Assembly (NCBI GenBank): GCA_023267315.1
Contig: JAHFNN010000008.1
Span: 1-38,670, forward strand
Direction: 5' to 3'
Length of the DNA stretch: 38,670 nt
Origin: Candidatus Nomurabacteria bacterium
GTDB lineage: Bacteria; Patescibacteriota; Minisyncoccia; Phycocordibacterales; UBA9973
Below are positions 8,509 to 16,435 of the stretch, one piece after another; within the stretch, counting starts at the first letter, position 1, and each line of letters begins with the position of its first letter. A program made the translations under genes and the position numbers. The notes under the pieces were generated by a model. That model searched no databases and was not told the origin of the DNA. It was given only the letters and a program-made list of their open reading frames with translations.

Positions 8509-9519
8509 ATGAATCGACGGATTCGAGTCTATGGTTTTAGAGTGTTTTTTTTACTTCTACTTATTGGTGGATCCTTTTTTGTTTCAAATGTCCGTGCTGC
8601 AGATATAATTAATGACAGTAATATAACGATACAACTAGACCCAAGTGCACCGGGACCATTTCAAGAAACAACCATTACATTGGTGAGCTACCTCGCTGAT
8701 TTGAATCAAGCTAAAATCACCTGGCAACAGGACGGGAAAAAAGTACTATCTAATATCGGGGCAAAAAGCTTCTCTTTTACTACTAAAGATGTGGGAAGCA
8801 CCACATCAATAACCGTTTTTATTGATATCTTAGGAAGCCCACTCATCACCAAACAACTTTCTGTAACACCAAATAACATCGACTTGTTGTGGGAGGCGAC
8901 GGATTCATACGTGCCGCCGTTTTACGAAGGGAAGGCGCTTCCGACATCTCAAAGTAAAGTACGAGTTGTTGCTATCCCAAATACTAATATAGGTAGTGGG
9001 GGTATTTCACCAGGAAATTTTGTGTACCAGTGGAAACTAAACTTCGACCCTGATCAAGATCAGTCAGGTTATTCAAAAAATGCATTCATATATGCTAACA
9101 GCTTCCTGAATAAATCAGATACGATATCGGTAACAGCATCATCTACAAGCGGAGGGGGAAGCGCTGATGCTTCAATTGATATTCCAATAAACAATCCATT
9201 GATACTTTTTTATGAAAATAACCCTCTTTTGGGCCTCGATTTTTCAAAAGCGCTCAACAATGGCTTTGATGTTACCGGTCGTGATGCACGAATTGTCGCG
9301 GAACCATTCTTCTTCTCACCGAAAGACCCAACATCAAATGAATTAACATACACATGGACAATGAACAACAATCCTATTAATACACCATCGACACCGAACC
9401 AGATTGCATTCTCTCGTACAGCTGACCAAACCGGCCAAAGTCGGATCTCATTATCAATTGATAGTGTTACCAAGCTTTATTTGAGTGCACAATCATTCTT
9501 CTTGATTAATCTAAAATAA
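8509..9519 (+). CDS. Secreted beta-rich (Ig/PKD-like) protein of the T4SS-like cluster
   Basis: The 336-residue protein has an Arg-rich start, a strong hydrophobic segment (residues 10-26) and an AxA-like cleavage site (VRAAD) near 31, a clear signal peptide. The rest is rich in Ser, Thr, Asn and hydrophobic residues in alternating pattern. It contains three or more Ig/PKD-like stretches; for example the pattern YQW/TYTWxxN/D appears twice, near residues 175 and 280. It ends in a short hydrophobic tail. I know no named family, but a secreted beta-sandwich protein in this position suggests an outer structural or adhesive part of the machine. Its TAA overlaps the ATG of the next gene by one base (TAATG), so the two are probably co-translated. 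Confidence 0.7.
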   Translation: MNRRIRVYGFRVFFLLLLIGGSFFVSNVRAADIINDSNITIQLDPSAPGPFQETTITLVSYLADLNQAKITWQQDGKKVLSNIGAKSFSFTTKDVGSTTSITVFIDILGSPLITKQLSVTPNNIDLLWEATDSYVPPFYEGKALPTSQSKVRVVAIPNTNIGSGGISPGNFVYQWKLNFDPDQDQSGYSKNAFIYANSFLNKSDTISVTASSTSGGGSADASIDIPINNPLILFYENNPLLGLDFSKALNNGFDVTGRDARIVAEPFFFSPKDPTSNELTYTWTMNNNPINTPSTPNQIAFSRTADQTGQSRISLSIDSVTKLYLSAQSFFLINLK

Positions 9520-11138
9520 TGAATAAATTATTTAAAACAATATTCATAGTAATACTTTTATCTTTTTCTTTTGGAATTTCAGCGACTACTCATGCCGCGT
9601 CAGAAGAACATGCGGGATCGCTTAATCCAAAGGGGGATGTCAACTCAGAACAAGAAGCAAGAACTAATTACAGAACGGATTTTCTTTATTGTGATATTAC
9701 CAATTACAGCATATCTCCAAATGGCGATTCAAAAACAGATCCTCTGAACCCTCATATCGATGGTTCAATAGACTTTGACGGCGATACCTGGTATAGAGAT
9801 CGTGACACACTATACAAAAACGGTGATCAGCCAAAAGTCCATATCCAGCTCACAGCCGATAAATGTAAAGGTCTCAACATATATATTGCCGTACACTCTC
9901 TTGTAGTTAGCGCGGGTCCATTAGGAAATCCTTTGGCACTCATATGGGGACCGATAAAGGTTGACTCCGATCATAGAGTTTTTGACTTATATGCGCAGGC
10001 GGGGGCAATGCAGGGTATTTTTGCAAATAGAAACTGCTTAAAAGAAGTATGGGGTGTATGGGATTGTAAATTTGACGTGCAGGTGCTTGCTGCAAATTAT
10101 CAGTTTAGTAGCACTCATACTTCTTTAGTAATCTACGAGCCAGGAGTATTAGGGGAACCAAACTATCCGTCTCTTAATTATGATTGTAACGGGAGTTTCG
10201 CGGATATAGAATGTAAAGACGTCCCATGGAAAAAAATCACTCAAGATAGCCAGCTCTCGAGTGATACAATTATTCCTCTCGACCCCTCAAATCCCAACGG
10301 AAGTACAATCACTTATACCTACCTTCAACCATTACCAAATCCTGAAGGGGGTGGGAGTCTGAAAACATTCGATACATCAGACACATCATCTTTTGGTCAT
10401 TATGTGACAATCATAGTTGAATTTATTATTGGGATCAGTGCTGTCCTCGCAGTACTTATGATTATTATTGGAGGTATTCAATACATGACCAGTGAACTCA
10501 TTAGTAATAAAGAAGAGGCCAAAAGCCATATGACGGGTGCCATATTGGGACTTTTGATTGTTCTAGCTACTGTTGTGATCCTACAGACCATCAATCCAGA
10601 TATATTGAATTTAAATTTACAAAAAAGCTTTCCACCAGACTCAGTACTAGACACTGGGGGTGACACACCTCCACCGCCAGCAAATGATAATAATAAAACG
10701 ATGGTGTGTAAAAATCCTTCATATGAATCAGGGTCTACCTGGTTTGATGATAGCTCAACGAGACAACAGATTATTGCCCTCTTAAAAGATCCAAATATCA
10801 TCAATAAAAGTAATTGTGCAACAGTAGGTCAAAGTAACTGCACAAGTGTCTATAACCTTGATTATTCTGGATTTGCAGCCTTAATAACCAAGGGTAATTT
10901 TAAGGCTGGTGATTTAATCATAACCGGAGGAACAGAGTGCTGGCTTCATCAAACCCATAAACCAGGAACTGGAATTATGGATTTAAGTGTAACTCCTGCG
11001 TTAAAGGCATATGTTGAGAAGGGTTTATTGACTCAAAAAGACTGGGATGGTGGCAAGGCTCCGATGTACACAGTCGGCACTACTCAATTTATATACGAAA
11101 CAAAAGGTGGGCCTCACTATCACGTACGAAGATGGTAA
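9519..11138 (+). CDS. VirB2-like pilin segment fused to M15-like zinc-binding domain
   Basis: The 539-residue protein has three parts. After a signal peptide (residues 1-27, ending THAAS) comes an extracellular region of about 260 residues with paired cysteines. Residues about 294-325 and 338-360 form two hydrophobic helices separated by a short charged turn (NKEEAKSH), the hairpin layout of TrbC/VirB2 pilins, with the GGIQYMTS and PDIL ends common in CPR pilin-like proteins. A Pro-rich linker leads to a C-terminal domain (about 400-539) containing HKPGTGIMDL and, at the very end, PHYHV. This is similar to the H-x2-G-x-D and HxH zinc ligands of M15 (VanX/DD-peptidase, Hedgehog-like) peptidases, with one extra residue in the first motif. 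I infer a pilin-like membrane protein carrying a wall-cutting or wall-binding domain. The pilin and zinc-domain calls are from pattern only. Confidence 0.65.
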   Translation: MNKLFKTIFIVILLSFSFGISATTHAASEEHAGSLNPKGDVNSEQEARTNYRTDFLYCDITNYSISPNGDSKTDPLNPHIDGSIDFDGDTWYRDRDTLYKNGDQPKVHIQLTADKCKGLNIYIAVHSLVVSAGPLGNPLALIWGPIKVDSDHRVFDLYAQAGAMQGIFANRNCLKEVWGVWDCKFDVQVLAANYQFSSTHTSLVIYEPGVLGEPNYPSLNYDCNGSFADIECKDVPWKKITQDSQLSSDTIIPLDPSNPNGSTITYTYLQPLPNPEGGGSLKTFDTSDTSSFGHYVTIIVEFIIGISAVLAVLMIIIGGIQYMTSELISNKEEAKSHMTGAILGLLIVLATVVILQTINPDILNLNLQKSFPPDSVLDTGGDTPPPPANDNNKTMVCKNPSYESGSTWFDDSSTRQQIIALLKDPNIINKSNCATVGQSNCTSVYNLDYSGFAALITKGNFKAGDLIITGGTECWLHQTHKPGTGIMDLSVTPALKAYVEKGLLTQKDWDGGKAPMYTVGTTQFIYETKGGPHYHVRRW

Positions 11139-11149
11139 TATAGCACTAT

Positions 11150-12517
11150 ATGTCACGCGCAAAAATAATTACAATCATTATTCTCATAATTTTCGTCCTC
11201 TTCGGAGTTTATTTCTTCTTCAGTAATAAAGGAGGGAATGGAGGCTCTTCCACCGATTCTGGATTTAAGAGTTTCTTCCCATTTGGAAAACAAACTACAA
11301 ATACAAACAACCAAACTACTCCATCAGATAGCACAACACCATCAGACACTACTCCGGTTGAAAATCCTCCTGTCGTACTTTCTTCTACAAGTAAACTACA
11401 ACAACTCACCAATCGCTCGGTTGCGGGAATGCTCCCTGTTGAAGAAACACGTCTCTCAAAAGACCAACCAGTCGTTGATCCAAATGCACCAAAAGTATTC
11501 GGAGTAAAACCACCCGCACCAAAAACGGAAGTCGCAACAGCGGTACGATATATGGAGCGGGGGACTGCACATATTTTTGATATATTCCCCGACACCAAAC
11601 AGGAGCTCCGCGTTTCCAATACCACCATTCCACGCATTCACGATGCCACGTTTGGCAAAGATGGCGCATCTGTCATCTTCCGATTCTTAGACACTGATAA
11701 TACGACGATAAAGACCTACAGCGCACAAATAACTACCGCAAAAGATCTCACTCAAGGTACCGGGACACTAGATCTGCCACCACTTAAAGGAGCTTTTCTG
11801 GCAGATGACATACCGAATATAACAATATCAACCGACGGCACAAAAATGTTTTATCTATCCAAGTTCAATACTGGTGTTGTGGGAAACCTATCACTGCTCG
11901 ATGGCACAAAAAAAACTACTGTGTTCGACTCAGCCTTTACTGATTGGTTGCCGCGCTTTGCCAATAGTCGCCAAGTACTCCTTGTATCAAAAGCATCAGG
12001 ACTTGCTCTCGGCTCAGCGTATATTCTTGATACTCAGACAAAAACCTACGGAAATATTCTCTCGGGTGTCACTGGACTTACGGGGCTTCTCTCTCCTGAC
12101 AACAAACTGTTCCTATATGCGGTAGGAGGAACAGGGAAAATGGATTTGAATTTAATTACTGTAAGTTCAAAAACAAATACAGGTTTAAATATATCTACTC
12201 TTCCAGAAAAGTGTGTGTGGACAAAAGACAGTAAAACAATCTACTGCGCGGTACCAAAACAATTACTTCAAAATTCTATTTACCCAGATGCGTGGTATCA
12301 AGGTCTTGAATCATGGAGTGACTCACTATATAAAATCGATGTAAAAAGTGGCCAAGTGCAGATGATCGAGCCACTCTCGGTAGGGGACGGAATTGATGCG
12401 ACAAACCTCGAATTGAATGTGAAAGAAAACTATCTTGTATTTATCAATAAAAAGGATTCAACACTGTGGAGTTTCGATCTTACTCCAGCAGCAACCGGTA
12501 CAGGAAAAACACAATAA
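11150..12517 (+). CDS. Membrane-anchored protein, possible beta-propeller, T4SS-like cluster
   Basis: The 455-residue protein has one N-terminal membrane helix (residues 6-24) followed by a Gly/Ser/Thr/Pro-rich linker (about 30-75), so most of it should be outside the membrane. From about 110 on, it shows repeated short strands of the kind ATFGKDGASVIFRF, ISTDGTKMFYLS, LSPDNKLFLYAV and WTKDSKTIYCAV at intervals of 40-60 residues, a WD/TolB-like propeller rhythm. I know no named family. It is the last gene of the cluster, 11 nt after the pilin fusion, and is followed by a strong terminator. It could be a periplasm-side or surface scaffold for the secretion-like machine; that is inference. Confidence 0.7.
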   Translation: MSRAKIITIIILIIFVLFGVYFFFSNKGGNGGSSTDSGFKSFFPFGKQTTNTNNQTTPSDSTTPSDTTPVENPPVVLSSTSKLQQLTNRSVAGMLPVEETRLSKDQPVVDPNAPKVFGVKPPAPKTEVATAVRYMERGTAHIFDIFPDTKQELRVSNTTIPRIHDATFGKDGASVIFRFLDTDNTTIKTYSAQITTAKDLTQGTGTLDLPPLKGAFLADDIPNITISTDGTKMFYLSKFNTGVVGNLSLLDGTKKTTVFDSAFTDWLPRFANSRQVLLVSKASGLALGSAYILDTQTKTYGNILSGVTGLTGLLSPDNKLFLYAVGGTGKMDLNLITVSSKTNTGLNISTLPEKCVWTKDSKTIYCAVPKQLLQNSIYPDAWYQGLESWSDSLYKIDVKSGQVQMIEPLSVGDGIDATNLELNVKENYLVFINKKDSTLWSFDLTPAATGTGKTQ

Positions 12518-12531
12518 ATGAAAAGCTAAAT

Positions 12532-12564
12532 AAAAAATACCCTGCTTATGGCAGGGTATTTTTT
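12532..12564. terminator. Bidirectional intrinsic terminator
   Basis: Six A, then TACCCTGC pairing with GCAGGGTA around a 5-nt loop, then six T. It serves both converging units: the T4SS-like cluster from the left and rpmH-khpB from the right, whose last stop codon lies at its edge. Confidence 0.9.
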
Positions 12565-13030
12565 ATTGTTCAATGTATTTCACCACAACTCGTCGATCTC
12601 TTCCTTCTCCGACTGATTCTGTTTTGATATTAGGGACATTTTGTAAAAATGTATGCACAACCTTTCGTTCATAGGCACTCATTGGATCAATTTCAACACT
12701 TGATTTGAAAAATTTTGCTCGTTCAGCCATCATATGGGCGATCGTCTTTAAATTATCATTCTTCTTTTTTTGATACTCATTTACATCAATCGTAACATCA
12801 GGCATCACTTCACCTTCTACTGCAGCGCCATCAATGAGCTTTTTAGCGAGGTGATTGAGTGCCATGAGCGATTCACCCTCTCGTCCCAAAAAGAGGTGTG
12901 GTTCATTGGTTTTAACACTAAACCACATACTGCCGTCATCAGCATTAAAAACACTCGAAACCTCTTCCACATGGAAGCTCGTCTTTTCAAGAAGTTCTTT
13001 GACTATGGTATTTATTTTATCTGTTTGCAT
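12563..13030 (-). CDS. khpB: KhpB/Jag-type RNA-binding protein (KH-R3H)
   Basis: The 155-residue protein has a KH-like domain (about 20-90, with LFLGREGESLMALNHLAKKL corresponding to the GxxG region) and a C-terminal R3H domain (about 95-155) with the RxxxH motif in ERKVVHTFL. KhpB (Jag, EloR) proteins bind RNA and influence cell elongation in Firmicutes. The gene follows yidC in the rpmH-rnpA-yidD-yidC block, where jag is normally found. The usual N-terminal Jag_N domain is absent, so this is a short form, as expected for reduced genomes. It ends against the bidirectional terminator. Confidence 0.88.
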   Translation of the reverse strand: MQTDKINTIVKELLEKTSFHVEEVSSVFNADDGSMWFSVKTNEPHLFLGREGESLMALNHLAKKLIDGAAVEGEVMPDVTIDVNEYQKKKNDNLKTIAHMMAERAKFFKSSVEIDPMSAYERKVVHTFLQNVPNIKTESVGEGRDRRVVVKYIEQ

Positions 13031-13036
13031 ATTAGT

Positions 13037-13777
13037 TTATATCTTAGTTACATTCGCAAGCATCTTTCTACGAACTACGCGCTCTTGAATGATGCTAAAC
13101 ATATTACTCGTGATCAAATAAAGTGCAACTGCAGCTTTATATTGGTAGGCGATGTATGTGATGAGGAGGGGAATTGTATATTGCATTTGCTTCGTCATAT
13201 TCTTACCAAGCTCTTCACCAAATGAAGTTTTCTTTTCTGTAACTACAATTTCTTTTGGTTTTGGTACGATATTTTTATTCATCATCCACAACTGAAAGGC
13301 CTGTACACCACCAGCAATAACCGCAAGGAAAATATTTTTTGCATCAAGATTTATAAAACCAAACAAGTGCATACTGAAATTTGAAGGGAAGTGCACAAAT
13401 GAGTAGAGCGGATCGGTATGCGCGGCAAGCGAACGAAATACAAAATACAATGCAACAATGATCGGAAATTGAAGCAGGGTAGGGAGGCATCCAGAAAATG
13501 GGCTAACTCCATGCTCTTTGTAGAGTGCCATGGTTTGGTTTGCCTGTTCTTTTTTGTCAGGATACTTGGCTTTTATTTTTTCAATCTCTGGTTCAAGCTT
13601 CTTGAGCTCAGTCTGACTTTTGATTGATTTCTGAGAAAGAGGGAAGATAATAAACTTCACGAGAACAGTGAGAATGATGACCGCGAGGCCAACATCACCT
13701 CCCGGCATTATCCCCGTAATAAAAATAAGCGCATTGTATAATGGCTTATAAAAAATAGTGATCCAAAGTGCGTGCAT
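13037..13777 (-). CDS. yidC: YidC/Oxa1 membrane protein insertase
   Basis: The 246-residue protein is the short Gram-positive/Oxa1-like form without the large periplasmic domain of E. coli YidC. Five hydrophobic segments are visible (about 12-24, 28-48, 98-120, 140-160, 195-230), with the charged cytoplasmic hairpin (KSQTELKKLEPEIEKIKAKYPDKK, interrupted by short gaps in conservation) after the first core helix. It inserts membrane proteins, alone or with Sec. The core helix reads LTVLVKFIIFPLS: residue K41 stands where the hydrophilic-groove arginine of YidC is usually found. No lipoprotein cysteine is present. It sits between yidD and khpB, 6 nt before khpB, as in most bacteria. Confidence 0.92.
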   Translation of the reverse strand: MHALWITIFYKPLYNALIFITGIMPGGDVGLAVIILTVLVKFIIFPLSQKSIKSQTELKKLEPEIEKIKAKYPDKKEQANQTMALYKEHGVSPFSGCLPTLLQFPIIVALYFVFRSLAAHTDPLYSFVHFPSNFSMHLFGFINLDAKNIFLAVIAGGVQAFQLWMMNKNIVPKPKEIVVTEKKTSFGEELGKNMTKQMQYTIPLLITYIAYQYKAAVALYLITSNMFSIIQERVVRRKMLANVTKI

Positions 13778-13840
13778 TCGCTCATTCTATCTCGCTTAGC
13801 ACAATAAATCAACGTTGCCGTAAAATTATTAAATGGTCTG

Positions 13841-14080
13841 TTATAAAAGAGGGTCGTAATGATTTTTCTGCCATGGATGACATCGAGAAATTCGGCGTAA
13901 TCCAAGCCCCACCCCTTTGATTGAGCCGTATTTTTGAATAGCTAAAATCATATATTCTGAGCACCTTGGGGTGAAAACACAGCTCGTTCCACGGGTCAGA
14001 CCTAGTTTCCGGGGAAGACCCTGATCTGGAGAGAGGATTTTTTGATATACCTTTATAAGGAAAATGAGTATTTGCTTCAT
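13841..14080 (-). CDS. yidD: YidD membrane protein insertion efficiency factor
   Basis: The 79-residue protein has the full YidD pattern: an N-terminal amphipathic/hydrophobic helix (IFLIKVYQKILSPD), the CVFTPRCSEYMILAIQKYG core (residues about 34-52), the G-x-G-x-G-x-RRISRCHPW motif (about 56-70) and a DPLL end. YidD is a small inner-face membrane protein that helps YidC-dependent insertion. It lies between rnpA and yidC as usual. All conserved cysteines are present. Confidence 0.93.
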   Translation of the reverse strand: MKQILIFLIKVYQKILSPDQGLPRKLGLTRGTSCVFTPRCSEYMILAIQKYGSIKGVGLGLRRISRCHPWQKNHYDPLL

Positions 14081-14100
14081 TTTTAAGTGTTTTTTGTTTA

Positions 14101-14436
14101 TTACTTCAAAAGTCGGGCAGAGGTAAGGAGTTGTTTTATTTCTCCTTGAATTTCAAGGAATGTAAGTTTTTCAGCCCCTTTTTTAAAGAAAAAGAGCGCT
14201 TTGACTGGGGGGAGAGCCCCCACATAGGACTCTATAGCAGAATAGCCTTTCCTTCTAAGGGTATTTCTAGAAATAGCGCTCTTGGATACCGCCTTTGGTA
14301 CCACAAAGGAGAAGGTGGGGATATCCTTGGGGATAAAGGTATATCTTAGAGATATGTGTTGATTTGTAAGGCTTTTTCCAGCTTGAAGTGCCTCGGTGAA
14401 TGAGGTTTTAGTGTTTCTATTTTTTTTGGGCAACAT
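14101..14436 (-). CDS. rnpA: Ribonuclease P protein component
   Basis: The 111-residue basic protein carries the RnpA signature RNTLRRKGYSAI (residues 57-68), equivalent to the RNR motif that contacts the RNase P RNA, preceded by the strand FSFVVPKAVSKSA. It assists the catalytic RNA in tRNA 5' maturation. The start ATG at 14436 comes 3 nt after the rpmH stop codon, and yidD follows 20 nt later: the standard rpmH-rnpA-yidD order. The RNase P RNA gene itself is not in the window. Confidence 0.93.
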   Translation of the reverse strand: MLPKKNRNTKTSFTEALQAGKSLTNQHISLRYTFIPKDIPTFSFVVPKAVSKSAISRNTLRRKGYSAIESYVGALPPVKALFFFKKGAEKLTFLEIQGEIKQLLTSARLLK

Positions 14437-14439
14437 AGC

Positions 14440-14574
14440 CTAGACAGTGAGCTTTTTTCGGCCCTTTTGGCGACGGCGCTTGAGAGTATTTCGGCCGTTC
14501 TTAGATCGGCTGCGGACGAGAAATCCGTGTGTAGTCTTTCTTTTTCGCTTTTTTGGTTTATATGTTTGAGACAT
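14440..14574 (-). CDS. rpmH: 50S ribosomal protein L34
   Basis: A 44-residue, very basic protein. It reads MSQTYKPKKRKRKTTHGF, then FLVRSRSKNGRNTLKRRRQKG and a KKLTV end, the unmistakable L34 sequence with the conserved H-G-F-L-x-R-x-R-x-x-x-G-R-x-x-L-x-x-R-R core. It is the first gene of the leftward block rpmH-rnpA-yidD-yidC-khpB and is divergent from dnaA. Upstream on the - strand there is a TTATAA box 6 nt before the ATG, so its mRNA may be leaderless; that point is weak. Confidence 0.96.
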   Translation of the reverse strand: MSQTYKPKKRKRKTTHGFLVRSRSKNGRNTLKRRRQKGRKKLTV

Positions 14575-14850
14575 AGTATTTTATAAATCGAAATATGACG
14601 TGTAGGCTTGCTTACTGCGTACCCACCACGTATACTGTCGGTAATTAATCTGTAGGTGGAGTGTATACTATTATTTAAAATAAATCAACTGAACTCTTGC
14701 ACAGATACGATAGCTGTGTTCTGGGGATAAGAAATCCCTTTATAATATAGACATATTTTCGTTTTGCACAGATTATTCACATACTTAGACTCTTTTTTAA
14801 ATTTTATATTTAATCGGTAAAGACTATAATGGCACTATAAAATAAAACAT
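14575..14850 (+). promoter_or_regulatory. rpmH-dnaA divergent intergenic region: promoters and DnaA-box-like sites
   Basis: On the + strand a promoter TTGCTT (14608-14613), 17 nt, TATACT (14631-14636) is visible. Further -10-like boxes lie at 14741-14746 and 14825-14830 (both TATAAT), the last 20 nt before the dnaA ATG. Two DnaA-box-like 9-mers occur: TGGGGATAA (14722-14730, one mismatch on the reverse strand) and TTATTCACA (14773-14781, one mismatch). A small hairpin GGGAT/ATCCC overlaps the first. Together they suggest dnaA autoregulation and perhaps part of a bipartite origin. Confidence 0.55.
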
Positions 14851-16200
14851 ATGGTTGACACAAAACAACTTTGGGATAATTGCCTTTCAGAAATAGAAGT
14901 CGCGGTATCAAAGCCAAACTTCAGCACGTGGTTTAAAAACACACATATATTTAAGGAAGAGGGAGGTACTGTATACGTGGGAGTTCCAAACGAATTCGTA
15001 CGCGACTGGCTTTCTAATAAATATCATAAGCTTATTCTAAAAACACTGACGGCTTTTTCTGATTCAATTCGTGGAGTTACTTTTGTAATTACCAAAAACA
15101 CCCCTCAATCTGATAAAAAGAGCAACCAAGATCAACCAGTCAGTCTCAATAAAGAACTTCCACTCCAAGATCTCTATATAAACAAAGAGGATAATTTAAA
15201 CCCTCGATATGTATTTGATACCTTTATTGTCGGTCCATTCAATGAATTAGCGTATGCGGCTTCCCAGGCTATCATTAACAAGCCTGGTGCTGTTTATAAT
15301 CCACTCTTCATCTATGGAGGCACAGGACTCGGTAAAACCCACCTAATCCAAGCAATGGGGAACGCTATTAAAAATAGGTACCCAGACAAGAAGGTGCACT
15401 ATATTACACTTGAAAAATTCGCGATTGACTATGTGAACTCAGTGCAAAGCAATAAACCAAACATCTTTAAAGAGAAATATCGTAAATATGACGTCATCAT
15501 CATGGATGATATTCAATTCCTCTCTGGAAAAGAAAGAACTCAGGAAGAATTATTCCATTTGTTTAATACCTTATATGAAAATAATAAGCAGATTATCTTC
15601 TCATCTGATAAACACCCAAACTATATTCCAGGACTCGAAGATCGTTTAAAATCTCGATTTTCCCAAGGAATGATTGTTGATATTAGTGAACCAGAGTATG
15701 AATCACGTATCGCAATCTTGCGAGCCAAACTAAGAGACGCTAATGTGTCTCTTACAGATGAAGTTGTGTCTTATATCGCATCATCAATTCAAGGCAATGT
15801 CCGTGAACTCGAGGGGAGTCTAAATGTTGTTATTATGCAGGCTCAATTGAAAAATAAGCCTTTTTCATTAGCTGAAGTAAAAGGACTTATAAAAAACAAT
15901 ATAAAACCTAAGAAAAATGTTGCTATTAAAGATGTAGTGAAGGCGATTGCTGACTTTTATAATATTGAAGAAGCAATTGTGTATGAAAAGACTCGTCGAA
16001 AAGAAATTGTGAAGGCACGACAAATGATTATGTATGTACTTCGTGAAGATTTTAATGTTTCATACCCACTCATTGGACAAAAACTAGGAGGGAAGGATCA
16101 CACAACAGTTATTCACTCATTTGAAAAAATTAAAAATGATTTAAAAAACAACCCAACACTCACTGGAGAGCTGGAACAGATTCGTGTGTTGTTTAAATGA
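14851..16200 (+). CDS. dnaA: Chromosomal replication initiator DnaA
   Basis: The 449-residue protein has all four DnaA domains: the N-terminal helicase-contact domain I (1-85, with WFKNTHIF), a short linker (about 86-118), the AAA+ domain III (about 120-335; Walker A GGTGLGKTHL near 155, Walker B IIMDDIQFL near 214, sensor and arginine motifs DRLKSRFSQG), and domain IV with the DNA-binding signature GGKDHTTVIHS near 413. It binds DnaA boxes and melts the origin. It is followed by a box-rich intergenic region and dnaN, and is divergent from rpmH. It ends in TGA, which shows that UGA is a stop codon here. Confidence 0.98.
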   Translation: MVDTKQLWDNCLSEIEVAVSKPNFSTWFKNTHIFKEEGGTVYVGVPNEFVRDWLSNKYHKLILKTLTAFSDSIRGVTFVITKNTPQSDKKSNQDQPVSLNKELPLQDLYINKEDNLNPRYVFDTFIVGPFNELAYAASQAIINKPGAVYNPLFIYGGTGLGKTHLIQAMGNAIKNRYPDKKVHYITLEKFAIDYVNSVQSNKPNIFKEKYRKYDVIIMDDIQFLSGKERTQEELFHLFNTLYENNKQIIFSSDKHPNYIPGLEDRLKSRFSQGMIVDISEPEYESRIAILRAKLRDANVSLTDEVVSYIASSIQGNVRELEGSLNVVIMQAQLKNKPFSLAEVKGLIKNNIKPKKNVAIKDVVKAIADFYNIEEAIVYEKTRRKEIVKARQMIMYVLREDFNVSYPLIGQKLGGKDHTTVIHSFEKIKNDLKNNPTLTGELEQIRVLFK

Positions 16201-16435
16201 TGTGAATAACGATGTGGATATTAATAGATAATGTGTGGGGAGATTGTGAGTTAGTGTAGTAAAAGAGGTAGTGGTAAAAATTTTTTAAAATAGTTATCCT
16301 TTGTTAAATTTTTTATTCACAGGTAGTTGATTTAAAAAACTGATTAAAACACTTACATATAAAGGATTTATAAATCTTATCCACATATCCACACCACTAG
16401 TAATTATAGTAAGTATTTAATAAGAAAAGATACAT
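16201..16435. other. Candidate replication origin (oriC) between dnaA and dnaN
   Basis: The 235-base gap contains DnaA-box-like 9-mers: TGTGAATAA (16201-16209), TGTGGATAT (16213-16221), TTATCCTTT (16294-16302, weak), TTATTCACA (16313-16321), a perfect TTATCCACA (16377-16385) and ATATCCACA (16385-16393). A very AT-rich stretch (about 16275-16315) lies between the two groups and could be the unwinding element. The first boxes face opposite to the last ones. Placement between dnaA and dnaN is a common bacterial origin location. Confidence 0.7.

Noticed and set aside
14851..16200. Alternative genetic code with UGA as Gly, as in Gracilibacteria/SR1
   Set aside because: dnaA ends in TGA exactly at the family's usual end, and no internal UGA was seen in the conserved genes.
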